DNA of 64,000 nt from Segniliparus rugosus ATCC BAA-974 (GTDB lineage Bacteria; Actinomycetota; Actinomycetes; Mycobacteriales; Mycobacteriaceae), in the NCBI RefSeq assembly GCF_000185725.2, contig NZ_KI391953.1, forward strand, positions 620,001 through 684,000, given 5' to 3'. Under the pieces are notes generated by a model. The model did no database searches, was not told the origin of the DNA, and saw nothing but the letters and a program-made list of their open reading frames with translations. Shown in pieces: positions 47,301 through 55,604 of this stretch. How positions within the stretch are numbered: position 1 is the first letter of the stretch; each line of letters begins with the position of its first letter. Made by a program: the position numbers and the translations under genes.

Positions 47301-47521
47301 AATCCCGAGGCTGGGCCGCCGACCGCATCCGCGAGCTGCAGAACCAGCGCAAAGCGCTGGGCCTAGACGTCTCCGACCGGGTCACAGTGGCGTTCACCGT
47401 GCCCGAGGACGCGCACGAGTGGGCGTTGCGCCACCAGGACTGGATCGCGAAAGAGATCCTGGCTGTGGCGTTCGACGTGAAGCCGGGCGAGGGCGTTCAC
47501 TCCGTGATGTCGAAAGCCTGA
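44381..47521 (+). CDS. ileS: Isoleucyl-tRNA synthetase, type 2
   Basis: 1,046 residues from ATG 44381, preceded by GGAG at 44374-44377. Class I synthetase: HIGH motif as HYGH in [21 protein letters not shown] motif in [11 protein letters not shown], followed by [20 protein letters not shown]. These features and the length match the eukaryote-like type 2 enzymes of mycobacteria, which are typically less sensitive to mupirocin. The frame is open upstream for 82 more codons. dinB lies beyond it, as beside ileS in M. tuberculosis (Rv1536-Rv1537). Confidence 0.97.
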   Translation: MAETESLAEGVAPVPAQGGGKAPAYPKADLTSGASAANFPAFEQAVLDFWDEDGTFAAAMDQREGSPEYVFYEGPPFANGLPHYGHLLTGYVKDLIPRFQTMRGNRVDRRFGWDCHGLPAEMEAEKQLGITDKSQIEAMGLDKFNDFCRDSVFKYSHEWRRYVRRQARWVDFEQDYRTLDLTYMESVMWAFKQLYDKGLVYKGYRVGPYSWYEQTPLSALEARLDDSYRMRQDPAVTVAMPLVDGPLAGARLLIWTTTPWTLPSNLAVAVNPQLGYAEVRGGDGERYVLAEARVAHYAREFGESPEVLSTRPGSELVGSRYEPPFGFFAEHPNAFRVLSADYASSDSGTGAVHLAPAFGEEDFELAKANGLEVVQPLDAGGKFTSAVPTYEGLQVFDANPVIIKDLKAAGRLLRHETIEHSYPHSWRSGKPLIYMAVDAWYVKVSEFRDRMVELNKSIAWYPEHIRDGQFGKWLEGARDWNISRNRYWGSPVPVWVSDDPAYPRTDVYGSLDELERDFGVRPADLHRPMIDELTRPNPDDPTGKSTMRRVPEVLDCWFESGSMPYAQVHHPFENQDWFSSHFPADFLVEYNGQTRGWFYSLHVLSTALFDSPAFKRGIAHGIILGDDGQKMSKSKGNYPDIQEVFDRDGADAMRWYLMASPILRGGNLVVTEQGIRDGVRQALLPLWNTYSFLRLYAFQPGQWRADSPHALDRYILARLRQTVETMTESLEGLDVADACEAFRDFCEVLTNWYVRRSRERFWSEDQDAIDTLHTVLETVCRLAAPLLPLVSEVIWKGLTGGRSVHLADWPEAQSLPDDPELVAAMDRAREVCAAGLSLRKATGLRVRLPLRSLTVAGPGAESVAPYIDLIKAEVNVDEVSITSDVTDCGQWEVAVNARAAGPRLGGAVQQAIKAVKSGDWAAQGENIVAGGVELLPGEFARTLAPIAPDRTQAVGSGGTQGLVVLDTEVDEELESRGWAADRIRELQNQRKALGLDVSDRVTVAFTVPEDAHEWALRHQDWIAKEILAVAFDVKPGEGVHSVMSKA

Positions 47522-47563
47522 TCCCGGGGCCTGCGCGGCGATCTCCGGCGTTGCGGCGGGCCG

Positions 47564-48301
47564 CTATCCGGGGAGGTAGGGGAGGAAGCGGCACACAAGC
47601 CCCCCGAGCCCTCCGCCGAGCAGCGGCCCGAGCACGGGGATCCAGGAGTAGCCCCAGTCGGAGGGGCCTTTGCCGGGAATGGGCAAGATCGCGTGGGCGA
47701 CGCGCGGAGCGAGGTCCCGCGCGGGATTGATGGCGTACCCGGTCGGACCGCCGAGGCCGACGGCAATGCCGAGGACGAGGAGCCCCGCGTAGAGCGGCCC
47801 GAAACCGGCCGGGTTGACGGCGAAATGGAAGATCACGACGACCAGCAGGAACGTCGCGACGGCCTCCGTCACGAGGTTCCACAGCGGGGCCCGTATTTGC
47901 GGGCCGGTCGCGAAGACGCCGAGTTTCTTCGCCGGGTCGGGCTCCCCGTCGAAATGCGATTTGAACGCGAGCCAGGCCAGCGCGGACCCGACGAAGGCTC
48001 CGAGGAATTCGGCGAGGACGTAGCCCGCGACGTTGCCGAGGGTCGGCGCGACGCCGGCGGTCAGCTCCCGCCCCCGCACGACCTGGGCGAGGACGAGCGC
48101 GGGGTTGAGATACGCGCCGGAATGAAAGCCGACGCCCGCGCCCGCGAACACCGCCATCCCCCAGCCGACGCTCGGGGTGAGCCAGCCGATCCCCGTCGCG
48201 ACTCCTTTGGTGCCAGCCAGAACGGCGTTCGCGACCGCGGCGCAGCCGATGAGCAGCAACGCGGCGGTTCCGAGGAATTCGGCGAGAAAGACTTGGGGCA
48301 T
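47564..48301 (-). CDS. Aquaglyceroporin, MIP family
   Basis: 245 residues from ATG 48301, chosen for AAGGAG upstream; ATG 48349 would add 16 residues. Six membrane helices with the two pore motifs: NPA in GAYLNPALVLA and NPA in YAINPARDLAPR. The Asp after NPAR is typical of glycerol facilitators (GlpF) rather than water-only aquaporins. It is divergent from dinB and not adjacent to any glycerol kinase gene. Convergent with ileS. Confidence 0.92.
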   Translation of the reverse strand: MPQVFLAEFLGTAALLLIGCAAVANAVLAGTKGVATGIGWLTPSVGWGMAVFAGAGVGFHSGAYLNPALVLAQVVRGRELTAGVAPTLGNVAGYVLAEFLGAFVGSALAWLAFKSHFDGEPDPAKKLGVFATGPQIRAPLWNLVTEAVATFLLVVVIFHFAVNPAGFGPLYAGLLVLGIAVGLGGPTGYAINPARDLAPRVAHAILPIPGKGPSDWGYSWIPVLGPLLGGGLGGLVCRFLPYLPG

Positions 48302-48359
48302 GCCAGCTCCTTCGCGGACGGGAGCGCAAAGCTCGTGGTTGGCATTCACCCTAGAGCAG

Positions 48360-48379
48360 CGGAGCCGATCTCGGCTCCG
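48360..48379. promoter_or_regulatory. Perfect 8-bp stem, 4-base loop, between the aquaporin and dinB genes
   Basis: CGGAGCCG-atct-CGGCTCCG in the 119-bp divergent gap. It may be an operator or an RNA hairpin in either leader. No LexA-type SOS box is recognisable near dinB. Confidence 0.4.
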
Positions 48380-48420
48380 TCCCCGCGAAGCATGTCAGAC
48401 TCTGCTCTTATCCTGATCGT

Positions 48421-49821
48421 ATGAGCAGGGCGCGGTGGGTGTTGCACGTCGACCTCGACGCGTTCTTCACCTCGGTCGAGCAGCTGACCCGCCCCACGCT
48501 CCGAGACAGGCCGGTGCTGGTCGGCGGGACGGGGCCGCGCGGCGTGGTCGCGGGGGCGAGCTACGAGGCGCGAGTGTTCGGGGCCCGTTCGGCGATGCCG
48601 ATGGGCGAGGCGAAGCGTCTGGTCGGGGCGCGCGTGGTGGTCTTGCCGCCGAGGTTCGGCCTGTACCGGCAGTTCTCCGAAGCGGTGTTCGTCGCAGTGG
48701 AGCGATTCCTGCCGGTCGTGGAGCAGCTTTCGTTCGACGAGGCGTTCGGCGAGCCGGAAGCGTTGCGCGGCGCGGGGGAAGCGGACGTCGCGGCGTTTTG
48801 CGCCCAATTGCGGGCGGCGGTGCTCGAACAGACCGGGCTGACCTTGTCCGTCGGCGCGGGGTCGGGCAAGCAGCTCGCCAAGATCGCGTCCGGGCTCGCC
48901 AAACCCTCGGGCCAGCTCGTGGTCGCCCAGGGCGAGGAGCGGGCGTTCCTCGCCGAGCTGCCGGTCGGCAAGCTATGGGGCGTCGGGCGGGTGCTGCGGG
49001 GCAAACTCGCCGAGCAAGGGATCGCGCGGATCGGGGAGCTAGCCGAGCTTTCCATGGACGCGGCCAAGGCGATGTGCGAGCGGGCCGGGCTGACGTGGAC
49101 GATCGGGCACGGACTGTGGCAGCTCGCCCAGGGGATCGACCACCGCCAAGTCGCTCCGCGCGCCCCGGCCAAACAGATCAGCGTGGAGACGACGTACGAG
49201 ACGGACCTCGTCGCCGAACCCGCCGTTCGCCGCGAGGTGCAGCAGCTCGCGGAGCAGGCGATCGAGCGATTGCTCGAGTCGGGCAAGGCGGCGCGGCGGG
49301 TGACCGTGAAGATCCGCACCGGCGATTGGCGCACGATGACCCGGTCGGCGACCTTGCCGCAGGGCACGCTGGACAAACAGGCGCTGGTCGGCACGGCGTT
49401 GTCGCTGGCTCCCGACCCCGAGGGCATCGGGTCGATCCGGCTGCTCGGCGTGGGTTTCGGGAGCCTCACAGAGGAAGAGCAGCTGGCGCTTTTCTTCACC
49501 GAGGACGAGGCGGCGCAGGACGGGGAGCGCGCTTCGGCGCGGGAGGACTGGGGGACCGTCCCGCCCCTGGCCGCGTTCGCGGCGGGCGGACTTCCCGCCA
49601 GCGGCGCGCGCGCCCGGTTCCATCCGGGACAGGACGTGTTCCACCCGGAGTTCGGCCATGGCTGGGTGCAAGGGGTCGGCGTTGGCGTGGCCACCGTGCG
49701 TTTCGAGACCGCGACCACCCGCCCAGGACCGGTGAAATCGTTCGCGGTGGACGACGACGCGCTCATGCCCGCGGATCCGGTCGGCAGCCTCGGCGAATTG
49801 GCGTTGCCTCCAGTCGGCTGA
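48421..49821 (+). CDS. dinB: DNA polymerase IV (Y family)
   Basis: 466 residues. Error-prone translesion polymerase. Catalytic acidic motifs HVDLDAFFTSVEQ near residue 10 and SFDEAFGE near residue 105; steric-gate region DAFF; GAGSGKQLAKIASGLAKP; little-finger domain with KQISVETTYETDLV. The extended C-terminus (FHPGQDVFHPEFGHGWVQGV onward) is characteristic of the actinobacterial DinB1/DinX subgroup, with the same ileS neighbour as in M. tuberculosis. Confidence 0.94.
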   Translation: MSRARWVLHVDLDAFFTSVEQLTRPTLRDRPVLVGGTGPRGVVAGASYEARVFGARSAMPMGEAKRLVGARVVVLPPRFGLYRQFSEAVFVAVERFLPVVEQLSFDEAFGEPEALRGAGEADVAAFCAQLRAAVLEQTGLTLSVGAGSGKQLAKIASGLAKPSGQLVVAQGEERAFLAELPVGKLWGVGRVLRGKLAEQGIARIGELAELSMDAAKAMCERAGLTWTIGHGLWQLAQGIDHRQVAPRAPAKQISVETTYETDLVAEPAVRREVQQLAEQAIERLLESGKAARRVTVKIRTGDWRTMTRSATLPQGTLDKQALVGTALSLAPDPEGIGSIRLLGVGFGSLTEEEQLALFFTEDEAAQDGERASAREDWGTVPPLAAFAAGGLPASGARARFHPGQDVFHPEFGHGWVQGVGVGVATVRFETATTRPGPVKSFAVDDDALMPADPVGSLGELALPPVG

Positions 49822-49833
49822 CTTCGGCGCGGC

Positions 49834-50610
49834 TCAAGCCTCGTCGGCGGCGAAGAGATGTTTGAGGTACCGCTCGGGGCTGGCGAGGAAATCACGGGTG
49901 AGCCGCACGTGGAGCGCCTGGTCGTAGTCGAGTTGTTGGATCTCGCCGGTCTCGGCGATCTCGTAGATGACAGAGCCCGGAAGCGCGAGCAGGATCGGCG
50001 AGTGCGTGGCGACGACGAACTGGCAGCCCTGCGCGACGAGGTCCGCAAGCCGCACCATCATGGCCATGCAGCCCTGGACCGACAACGCGGCCTCGGGCTC
50101 GTCCAACAGGTAGAAACCATTGCGGCTGAAGCGGTGCACGGCGAGGTCGAGGAAGGACTGCCCGTGCGAGCGCTCGTGCGGGGAGACACCGCCGTATGCG
50201 GTGAATCTGCGGTCCTCGTCGAGCCGCTCGATCTCGGTCGCGACGTTGTAGTAGGACTCGGCGCGCAGGAAGAACCCGCCCCTCGGTTTGCGCACGCCCC
50301 ATGCCAACCGCAGATAAGCGCCCAACGAGGACTCGCTGCTGCGGGTGGCGAACCGGAAATTCTGGCTTCCGCCTTCGGCGTTGAAGCCCGCTGCCACGGC
50401 GATGGCTTCGACCAGGGTGGACTTGCCAGAGCCGTTCTCGCCCACCAAGAACGTCACGCCTGGGGCCAGCGGCAATGCGTCGCGGCGCGAGAGCGCTTGC
50501 ACCACGGGCAACGTGAACGGGTACCCGCCCGTGTTGTCGCGCTCGTCCAGCCAGATCCGCCGCACAAAACCGCCGCCAGAACCTGGCCGCTCGCCCGTCC
50601 GCTCCCGCAT
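49834..50610 (-). CDS. ABC/SMC-type AAA ATPase (AAA_23 family)
   Basis: 258 residues. Walker A GENGSGKSTLVEAI near residue 58, Walker B YLLDEPEAALS near 170, and a switch His in ATHSPILL. A signature-like region SHGQSFLDL precedes Walker B. There is no membrane or transport partner. Stand-alone proteins of this form are common in actinobacteria and possibly act on DNA or in stress, but their substrate is unknown. It converges with dinB (12-bp gap) and diverges from the catalase-like gene (57 bp). Confidence 0.88.
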   Translation of the reverse strand: MRERTGERPGSGGGFVRRIWLDERDNTGGYPFTLPVVQALSRRDALPLAPGVTFLVGENGSGKSTLVEAIAVAAGFNAEGGSQNFRFATRSSESSLGAYLRLAWGVRKPRGGFFLRAESYYNVATEIERLDEDRRFTAYGGVSPHERSHGQSFLDLAVHRFSRNGFYLLDEPEAALSVQGCMAMMVRLADLVAQGCQFVVATHSPILLALPGSVIYEIAETGEIQQLDYDQALHVRLTRDFLASPERYLKHLFAADEA

Positions 50611-50667
50611 GGGCTCAGCCTACTCGGACGAACGGCGTTTCCTCCCGAACCCAGGTAGGCTCGGCGT

Positions 50668-51726
50668 ATGGTCGGACAGCCCCTGACCCGTCGATCTCTT
50701 CTCGGCCTGCTCGCCGCGGGCGGCTTCGCGGCGGCCGGGCTCGGCGGCTTCCTCTACGCAGAAGGCCGGATCGGTCCGGCCAGGGTCAACGCCCGCGCGT
50801 TCGTCGACCTGCTGGAGTCGCTGGGCGGGCGGTTCGCCGGATACCGCCGCGCGCATGGCAAGGGCATGGCGGTGACGGGTCGGTTCGAGAGCAGCGGCGC
50901 GGGCGCGGAAGTGTCGTCGGCCTCGGTGTTCGCCAAAGGGGAGCACCGGCTGGACGGGCGTTTCTCGTTGGGCGGCCCGAACGCCCATCAACCGGACGCC
51001 CTCGGCGCGGCGCGGGGCCTCGGTCTGCGGTTCTTCCTCCCGGAGGGGGAGCAGTGGCGCACGGCGATGATCAACTCGCCGGTCTTCCCCGCGCAGACCC
51101 CGGAGGCGTTCTTCGCGTTCAACGTGGCGAACCGGCCGGATCCGGCGACCGGCAAGCCGGATCCGGCGAAATTGGCCGAGTTCCTCGCGGCGAACCCGGC
51201 GACGGCGGCCGCGCTTGCGATCGCGCAGGCGGCGAAGCCTTCGCCGACGTTCGCGAGTTCCACGTTCTACGGTCTGAGCGCCTTCGTCTGCACGCATGGG
51301 TCCGGCACGAAGACGCCGGTGCGATTCTCGCTCGTCCCCGATGGGGCGGAGGCGGCAGAGGCGGTCGGGGACGGCCCGGACTTCCTTTTCGAGGACTTGG
51401 CCGAGCGGTTGCGGCGCGGCCCGGTGCGCTACAAGCTCATGTTGCAGATCGGGGAGCCGGGCGAGGATCCGACGAACGATCCGACGAAGCCGTGGCCCGA
51501 AAGCCGCAGACGGATCGAAGCCGGCACTGTGGTGCTCGAACCGGCGGCGAAAGCGGCGGCGGCGCGCATCCGGGACACGAACTTCGACCCGACGGTGCTG
51601 CCTGAGGGGATCGAGCTCTCCGACGACCCGATCCCGCCCGCCCGCGCGGCGATCTACGCGGAATCCTTCCGGCGGCGCTCTTTGGAACGGCCCCCGGCGG
51701 CGCAGCAGTTCGGCGAGGAGGGCTGA
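50668..51726 (+). CDS. Catalase-related heme peroxidase (SrpA type), exported
   Basis: 352 residues. The N-terminus LTRRSLLGLLAAGGFAAAG has a twin-arginine export pattern. Catalase-fold markers: the distal His in RAHGKGMAVTGRF, NSPVFPAQTPEAFFAF, and a proximal Tyr in RAAIYAESFRRR. It is shorter than true catalases (about 480-500), fitting the small catalase-related peroxidases. Overlaps the cytochrome b561 gene by one base, so the two probably form an electron-transfer pair. Confidence 0.88.
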   Translation: MVGQPLTRRSLLGLLAAGGFAAAGLGGFLYAEGRIGPARVNARAFVDLLESLGGRFAGYRRAHGKGMAVTGRFESSGAGAEVSSASVFAKGEHRLDGRFSLGGPNAHQPDALGAARGLGLRFFLPEGEQWRTAMINSPVFPAQTPEAFFAFNVANRPDPATGKPDPAKLAEFLAANPATAAALAIAQAAKPSPTFASSTFYGLSAFVCTHGSGTKTPVRFSLVPDGAEAAEAVGDGPDFLFEDLAERLRRGPVRYKLMLQIGEPGEDPTNDPTKPWPESRRRIEAGTVVLEPAAKAAAARIRDTNFDPTVLPEGIELSDDPIPPARAAIYAESFRRRSLERPPAAQQFGEEG

Positions 51727-52292
51727 TGGCCGTCGTCCAGACGCGGACCGGGGACGGGGAGCGTTTCGGCCTGCCCGCGCAAATCTTGCATTGGGCGATG
51801 GCCGCGCTCATCCTCGCCATGCTCGCGCTCGGCGCGATGCTGGTCGGGTACCTCGGCGACTACCCGACGGTGCTCCGATGGCACGAAGGCGTGGGTTTGG
51901 CGGTCCTCCTCCTCGCCCTGCTTCGGGTCGGCAACCGCCTCTGGCGGAGCCCGCCGCCCGCGCCCGCCTCGCTCGGCGGGCCGGAGCGGATCGTCGCCGC
52001 GCTCTCGGAGGCCGCGATGTACGCCCTCTTCCTCGCGCAGCCGGTCGTGGGCTGGGCGCTCGTCTCGGCCTCGGGAGCCCCGATGCTCGTCGGCGGCTTT
52101 CGCGTCCCGGCGATCGCGCCGACAAGCATACATTTGTATGGCATTCTGCGCGTCGCGCACAGCCTGCTGGCGTACGCCCTCCTCGCCTGCGTGGTCGCGC
52201 ACGTCGGCGCGGTGCTGTTCCACACGCTCGGGCTGCGCGACGGGCTCCTCGCCCGGATGCTCCCGGCCCGTTCGGGGCCGAAAGCCGATTAG
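51726..52292 (+). CDS. Cytochrome b561 family protein
   Basis: 188 residues with four membrane helices. Heme-binding His residues are expected at AQILHWAMAAL, LRWHEGVGLAV, and in the last two helices RVAHSLLAYALL and VVAHVGAVLFH. It is a di-heme membrane electron carrier that could feed quinol electrons to the exported peroxidase encoded just upstream (TGATG overlap). The 3' end overlaps the convergent oxidoreductase by 4 nt. Confidence 0.9.
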   Translation: MAVVQTRTGDGERFGLPAQILHWAMAALILAMLALGAMLVGYLGDYPTVLRWHEGVGLAVLLLALLRVGNRLWRSPPPAPASLGGPERIVAALSEAAMYALFLAQPVVGWALVSASGAPMLVGGFRVPAIAPTSIHLYGILRVAHSLLAYALLACVVAHVGAVLFHTLGLRDGLLARMLPARSGPKAD

Positions 52293-53218
52293 GGGAGCAG
52301 CACGACCTTGCCCCGCGCGTGCCCGGTTTTGAGGTACTCGTGCGCTTTGCCCGCCTCGGCGAGGGGATAGGTCCGATCGACGGCGATCTCCAGCAGGCCG
52401 TGCTCGACGAGTTCGGCGAGCACCGGGATCGAAGCAAGCCGGATCCCGGTCCCAGGGTCCGCGCCGGGCGCGTGGCCGAGCGCCTTGAAGCCGTCTCGCG
52501 CGGCGCGGGAGAACGCGAGGATCGTCGCGATGCGGCCTCGGTCGGCGACTAGCGCGAGCGAGGAGTCCACCGCCTCGTCGGTGCCCGCGAGGTCGAGCGC
52601 GGCGTCGAAGGGGCCGAACGGGGCGAGCCGGTCGAGCAGCCCCGGACCGTATGCGACCGGCTCTGCGCCGTGTTTGCGCACATGCTCGTGCCGGGCCGGG
52701 CTCGCGGTGGCGACCGCCCTCGCCCCCAGCGCCCGCACGAGCTGGAGCACGATGGACCCGACCGCCCCCGCGCCCCCGTGGACCAGCACGACGTCGCCGG
52801 GGCCGACGTTCGTGGCGGCGAGCAGGTGCGCCGCCGTGCCGCCCGCCGCCCTCAGCCCCGAAGCGGCCTCGAACGAGGTGTTCGAGGGTTTGCGCCACGC
52901 GTTGTGGGCGGGAACCGTCACATGCGTCGCGTACGCGCCGCCCGGCGCGCCGACGGCGACCTCGTCGCCGATGGCGTACGCGCTGACTCCCTCGCCGAGC
53001 CCGGCGACGACGCCCGCGGCCTCGAAGCCGAGCTTGATCGGCAGCGCGGCGGGGTCGGAGCCCATCTCGCCGGAATAGCGCCGCCAATCGGCGGGGTTGG
53101 CCCCGATGGCTCGGACCTCGACGAGGATCTCGCCCGGCGCGGGCTCCGGGGTGGGGAAGACGCGCGTTTCGAGGACTTCCGTCCCGCCGTACGCGGGCGC
53201 GAGGATTTCGACAGCCAT
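52289..53218 (-). CDS. NADP-dependent quinone-oxidoreductase-like MDR enzyme
   Basis: 309 residues from ATG 53218. Medium-chain dehydrogenase fold without the zinc ligands. N-terminal GroES-like part (MAVEILAPAYGGTEVLETRV ... RAIGANPADWRRYSGEM), Rossmann motif VHGGAGAVGSIVLQLVRALG, and the ending GKAHEYLKTGHARGKVVL. The ATG is inside a 39-bp perfect palindrome. The -10-like TATATT lies 7 bp before it, so the mRNA may be leaderless. Divergent from a 17-codon remnant that starts with the same MAV. Confidence 0.9.
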   Translation of the reverse strand: MAVEILAPAYGGTEVLETRVFPTPEPAPGEILVEVRAIGANPADWRRYSGEMGSDPAALPIKLGFEAAGVVAGLGEGVSAYAIGDEVAVGAPGGAYATHVTVPAHNAWRKPSNTSFEAASGLRAAGGTAAHLLAATNVGPGDVVLVHGGAGAVGSIVLQLVRALGARAVATASPARHEHVRKHGAEPVAYGPGLLDRLAPFGPFDAALDLAGTDEAVDSSLALVADRGRIATILAFSRAARDGFKALGHAPGADPGTGIRLASIPVLAELVEHGLLEIAVDRTYPLAEAGKAHEYLKTGHARGKVVLLP

Positions 53219-53248
53219 AGTGTCAATATAGTTGACACTATGGCTGTC
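53210..53248. promoter_or_regulatory. 39-bp perfect palindrome containing two divergent start codons
   Basis: Arm GACAGCCATAGTGTCAA (53210-53226), spacer TATAG, arm TTGACACTATGGCTGTC (53232-53248). The inner part TAGTGTCAA-tatag-TTGACACTA is a classic TetR/MarR-type operator. The outer part includes the ATG of the oxidoreductase (53218-53216) and the ATG of the opposite remnant (53240-53242), so both proteins begin MAV. TATAGT (53227-53232, plus) and TATATT (53231-53226, minus) sit 7 bp before each ATG, as expected for leaderless promoters. Confidence 0.8.
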
Positions 53249-53293
53249 GCGCAAACCGAGACCTCGGCGACCGAGGCCCGAGACCGCCTATGA
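53240..53293 (+). pseudogene. 17-codon stub, probable remnant of a divergent TetR-type repressor
   Basis: ATG 53240 to TGA 53293 encodes MAVAQTETSATEARDRL. That looks like the start of a TetR-family regulator just before its first DNA-binding helix, and it diverges from a palindromic operator, which is the usual place for the cognate repressor. The rest of such a gene is not present downstream in any frame; the transporter gene begins 40 bp later. The family assignment rests on these few residues and position only. Confidence 0.4.
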
Positions 53294-53332
53294 CGCATGC
53301 AACAGCACCCCCATCGGGTACATCTAGAAGGC

Positions 53333-54328
53333 ATGTCCTCACGTCTGCGCCGCTTGATCCCCATGGACAGCTTCGTCGTCGCGATCCTCGCGGTCGTCGT
53401 GCTCGCGAGTTTCCTCCCGGCTTCCGGGCGCGGGGCCGAGGCGTTGGAATGGGCGACCAAGCTCGCCATCGCCCTGCTCTTTTTCCTCTACGGGGCGCGG
53501 CTGTCCCCGGCCCAGGCGTGGGCTGGGCTGAAGAACTGGAAACTGCACCTCGCGGTCGTCTGCTTCACGTTCGTCCTCTTCCCCGCGCTCGGCCTGTGCG
53601 CCGGGCTGCTGCCCGAAGCCGTGCTGCCACCCGAGCTGCGCCCTGGGTTCCTCTATCTGACGCTCACCCCGTCCACCGTGCAGTCCTCCATCGCGTTCTG
53701 CGTCATCGCGGGCGGCGACGTGGCGGCGGCGGTGATCGCGGCCTCGCTTTCGAGCCTGCTCGGCGTCTTCCTGACCCCGGCGCTGGTGATGCTCGTCTTC
53801 GGCGCGCACGACGTCGCGATCAGCTGGGGCTCGGTCCTCGACGTCGTGACGCAGCTCCTGGTGCCGTTTCTCGTCGGACAGTTGGCCAGGCGCTGGATCG
53901 CCGACTGGGTCAAGGAACGCGCGCGGCAGCTCAAGCTCGTCGACCAAGGCTCGATTCTGCTCGTGGTCTACAGCGCGTTCAGCCTCGGGGTGACTGAGGG
54001 AGTGTGGCGGCGCGTGAGCATGGCCGATTTGGCCGTCCTCTCGCTCGACTGCATCGCGCTGCTCGCGCTCGTGCTCGGGATCACGACGCTGGCGGGCAGG
54101 CTGCTGCGGCTGTCGTACGGGGAGCGCGTGGTGCTGCTGTTCTGCGGCTCGAAGAAGAGCCTCGCGGCCGGTCTGCCCATCGCCGGAGTGCTCTTCGGCC
54201 CCGATCAGCTCGGCCTCATCTCGCTGCCGCTCCTGCTGTTCCATCAGATCCAGCTCCTGGTCTGCACGGTCATCGCGGGCAGGCTGGGCAAGAAGCACCA
54301 CGCCGCGCAAGCGGCCGTCTCGGGCTGA
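53333..54328 (+). CDS. YfeH-type bile acid:sodium symporter-like transporter, copy 1
   Basis: 331 residues from ATG 53333; ATG 53297 and 53363 are alternatives. About nine or ten membrane helices of the SBF-like (PF13593 type) family, closely resembling E. coli YfeH throughout: FLYGARLSPAQAWAGLKNWK, TPSTVQSSIAFCVIAGGDVA, DQGSILLVVYSAFSLGV, FCGSKKSLAAGLPIAGVLF and LLLFHQIQLLVCTVIAGRLG. The substrate is unknown. Followed by a paralogue. Confidence 0.88.
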   Translation: MSSRLRRLIPMDSFVVAILAVVVLASFLPASGRGAEALEWATKLAIALLFFLYGARLSPAQAWAGLKNWKLHLAVVCFTFVLFPALGLCAGLLPEAVLPPELRPGFLYLTLTPSTVQSSIAFCVIAGGDVAAAVIAASLSSLLGVFLTPALVMLVFGAHDVAISWGSVLDVVTQLLVPFLVGQLARRWIADWVKERARQLKLVDQGSILLVVYSAFSLGVTEGVWRRVSMADLAVLSLDCIALLALVLGITTLAGRLLRLSYGERVVLLFCGSKKSLAAGLPIAGVLFGPDQLGLISLPLLLFHQIQLLVCTVIAGRLGKKHHAAQAAVSG

Positions 54329-54390
54329 CCGTCCGGTTTTCTTGGCCAATCCTCAGCTCCCAGGACCGGACGATCATTAGCCTGGACCAG

Positions 54391-55407
54391 GTGCTGCGGT
54401 GGCTTCAACGACTTGTCCAGTTCGACCGGTTCCTCGGCGCGCTCGTGCTCGTCGTCCTCGTCGCGGGGGTTTTTCCGGCTTCGGGGCGGGCCGAGACGGC
54501 ATTGGGCTGGGCGACGAAGCTCGCCATCGGGCTGCTGTTCTTCCTGCACGGGGCGCGGATCTCGTCGAAGCAGGCGCTGGACGGCCTGAAGAACGTCAAA
54601 CTGCACCTCGCGGTCTTCGCGTGCACGTTCGCCCTCTTCCCGGCTTTGGCGTTCGCGGCGGCGCTCTTGCCGCCGTGGCTTCTCTCGCGGGAACTCGTCC
54701 CCGGCTTCGTCTTCTTGGGGTTCGTCCCGTCCACGATGCAGGCCGCTGTCGCGTTCACGGCTCTGGTGGGCGGCGATGTGGCCGCGGCGAGCGTGGCCAC
54801 ATCGGTCTCAAGCCTGCTCGGGGTCTTCCTCACCCCGGCGCTCACGGTGTGGGCGCTCGGTTCGACGGGCCGGGCGCGCCTTGGCTGGGGCCCGGTCCTG
54901 GACATCGTGGCGCAGTTGCTCGTGCCGTTCCTCGCCGGACAGGCCGCGCGCCGATGGGTCGGCGCGTGGGCGCGCCGCCACGAGGTCGAGGCCAGGCTGA
55001 TCGACCAGGGCTCGGTGCTGCTCGTCGTGTACGCCGCGTTCAGCCTCGGCGTGACCCAAGGGATTTGGCAGAAGGTGCGGCTGCCTGAGTTCGTCGGCAT
55101 GACCGCCGTCTGCGGAGCCATGCTCGCTGTGATACTGGGCGTGGCGGTCTTCGCGGGCCGGGCGTTCGGCTTCGACCGTTCCGAGCGGGCCGTTTTGCTG
55201 TTCTGCGGTTCGAAGAAGAGCCTCTCCGCCGGATTGCCGCTGGCCTCGGTGCTCTTCGCGCCCGCGAAACTGGGCGTCGCCGTGCTGCCGCTCATGGTGT
55301 TCCACCAAATGCAGCTCATGGTCTGCGCCTTGCTCGCCGGGCGGCTCGCCCGGCGGCGCACGACCTGGCAGGTGACCGGCCCCTCGGCTCGCGAAAGCAG
55401 AGCGTGA
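54391..55407 (+). CDS. YfeH-type bile acid:sodium symporter-like transporter, copy 2
   Basis: 338 residues from GTG 54391, the first start after the end of copy 1 that keeps the family N-terminus (FDRFLGALVLVVLVAGVFPA). Same landmarks as copy 1: FLHGARISSKQALDGLKNVK, PSTMQAAVAFTALVGGDVAA, DQGSVLLVVYAAFSLGVTQG, FCGSKKSLSAGLPLASVLF, VFHQMQLMVCALLAG. A tandem duplication, now diverged. Open-frame sequence before 54391 is antisense or shadow to copy 1. Confidence 0.88.
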   Translation: MLRWLQRLVQFDRFLGALVLVVLVAGVFPASGRAETALGWATKLAIGLLFFLHGARISSKQALDGLKNVKLHLAVFACTFALFPALAFAAALLPPWLLSRELVPGFVFLGFVPSTMQAAVAFTALVGGDVAAASVATSVSSLLGVFLTPALTVWALGSTGRARLGWGPVLDIVAQLLVPFLAGQAARRWVGAWARRHEVEARLIDQGSVLLVVYAAFSLGVTQGIWQKVRLPEFVGMTAVCGAMLAVILGVAVFAGRAFGFDRSERAVLLFCGSKKSLSAGLPLASVLFAPAKLGVAVLPLMVFHQMQLMVCALLAGRLARRRTTWQVTGPSARESRA

Positions 55408-55450
55408 TGGGCGCGCAACGGCGAATTCGTGAAGGCCGCGATTGAACAGA

Positions 55451-55463
55451 GCGTATCATACGC
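55451..55463. promoter_or_regulatory. Perfect palindrome GCGTAT-C-ATACGC upstream of the small two-gene cassette
   Basis: Six-base arms with a single central base, 25 bp before the start of the 38-residue ORF. It contains TATCAT, a usable -10 box. This is the position expected for a repressor operator. The downstream ribosome binding site (AGGAGGG) begins 14 bp after it. Confidence 0.4.
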
Positions 55464-55487
55464 CCGGTGAGTCCTCAGGAGGGAAAT

Positions 55488-55604
55488 ATGATTCAAACAT
55501 CCGGATCATTCGCTGGCCAGCCCGCTCTGCGCGCGCGAGAACTTGACATGGTGACGAAGGCCGGGTGCGCGCGTGATGGTGACTGTGTGAGGCCCCCAGC
55601 ATGA
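55488..55604 (+). CDS. 38-residue small protein, function unknown
   Basis: ATG 55488 is preceded by AGGAGGG, one of the best ribosome binding sites in the window, with 5-nt spacing. The peptide starts MIQTSGSFAGQPAL and ends CARDGDCVRPPA, with two Cys separated by five residues. Its TGA overlaps the next ATG (ATGA at 55601-55604), so the two genes are coupled. It is hydrophilic with no signal peptide or helix anchor. It could be a leader peptide, a small regulator or a substrate of the next product. Confidence 0.6.
   Translation: MIQTSGSFAGQPALRARELDMVTKAGCARDGDCVRPPA

Noticed and set aside
48360-48420. SOS (LexA) box for dinB
   Set aside because: No GAAC-N-GTTC type sequence is present; only a GC-rich hairpin is seen.
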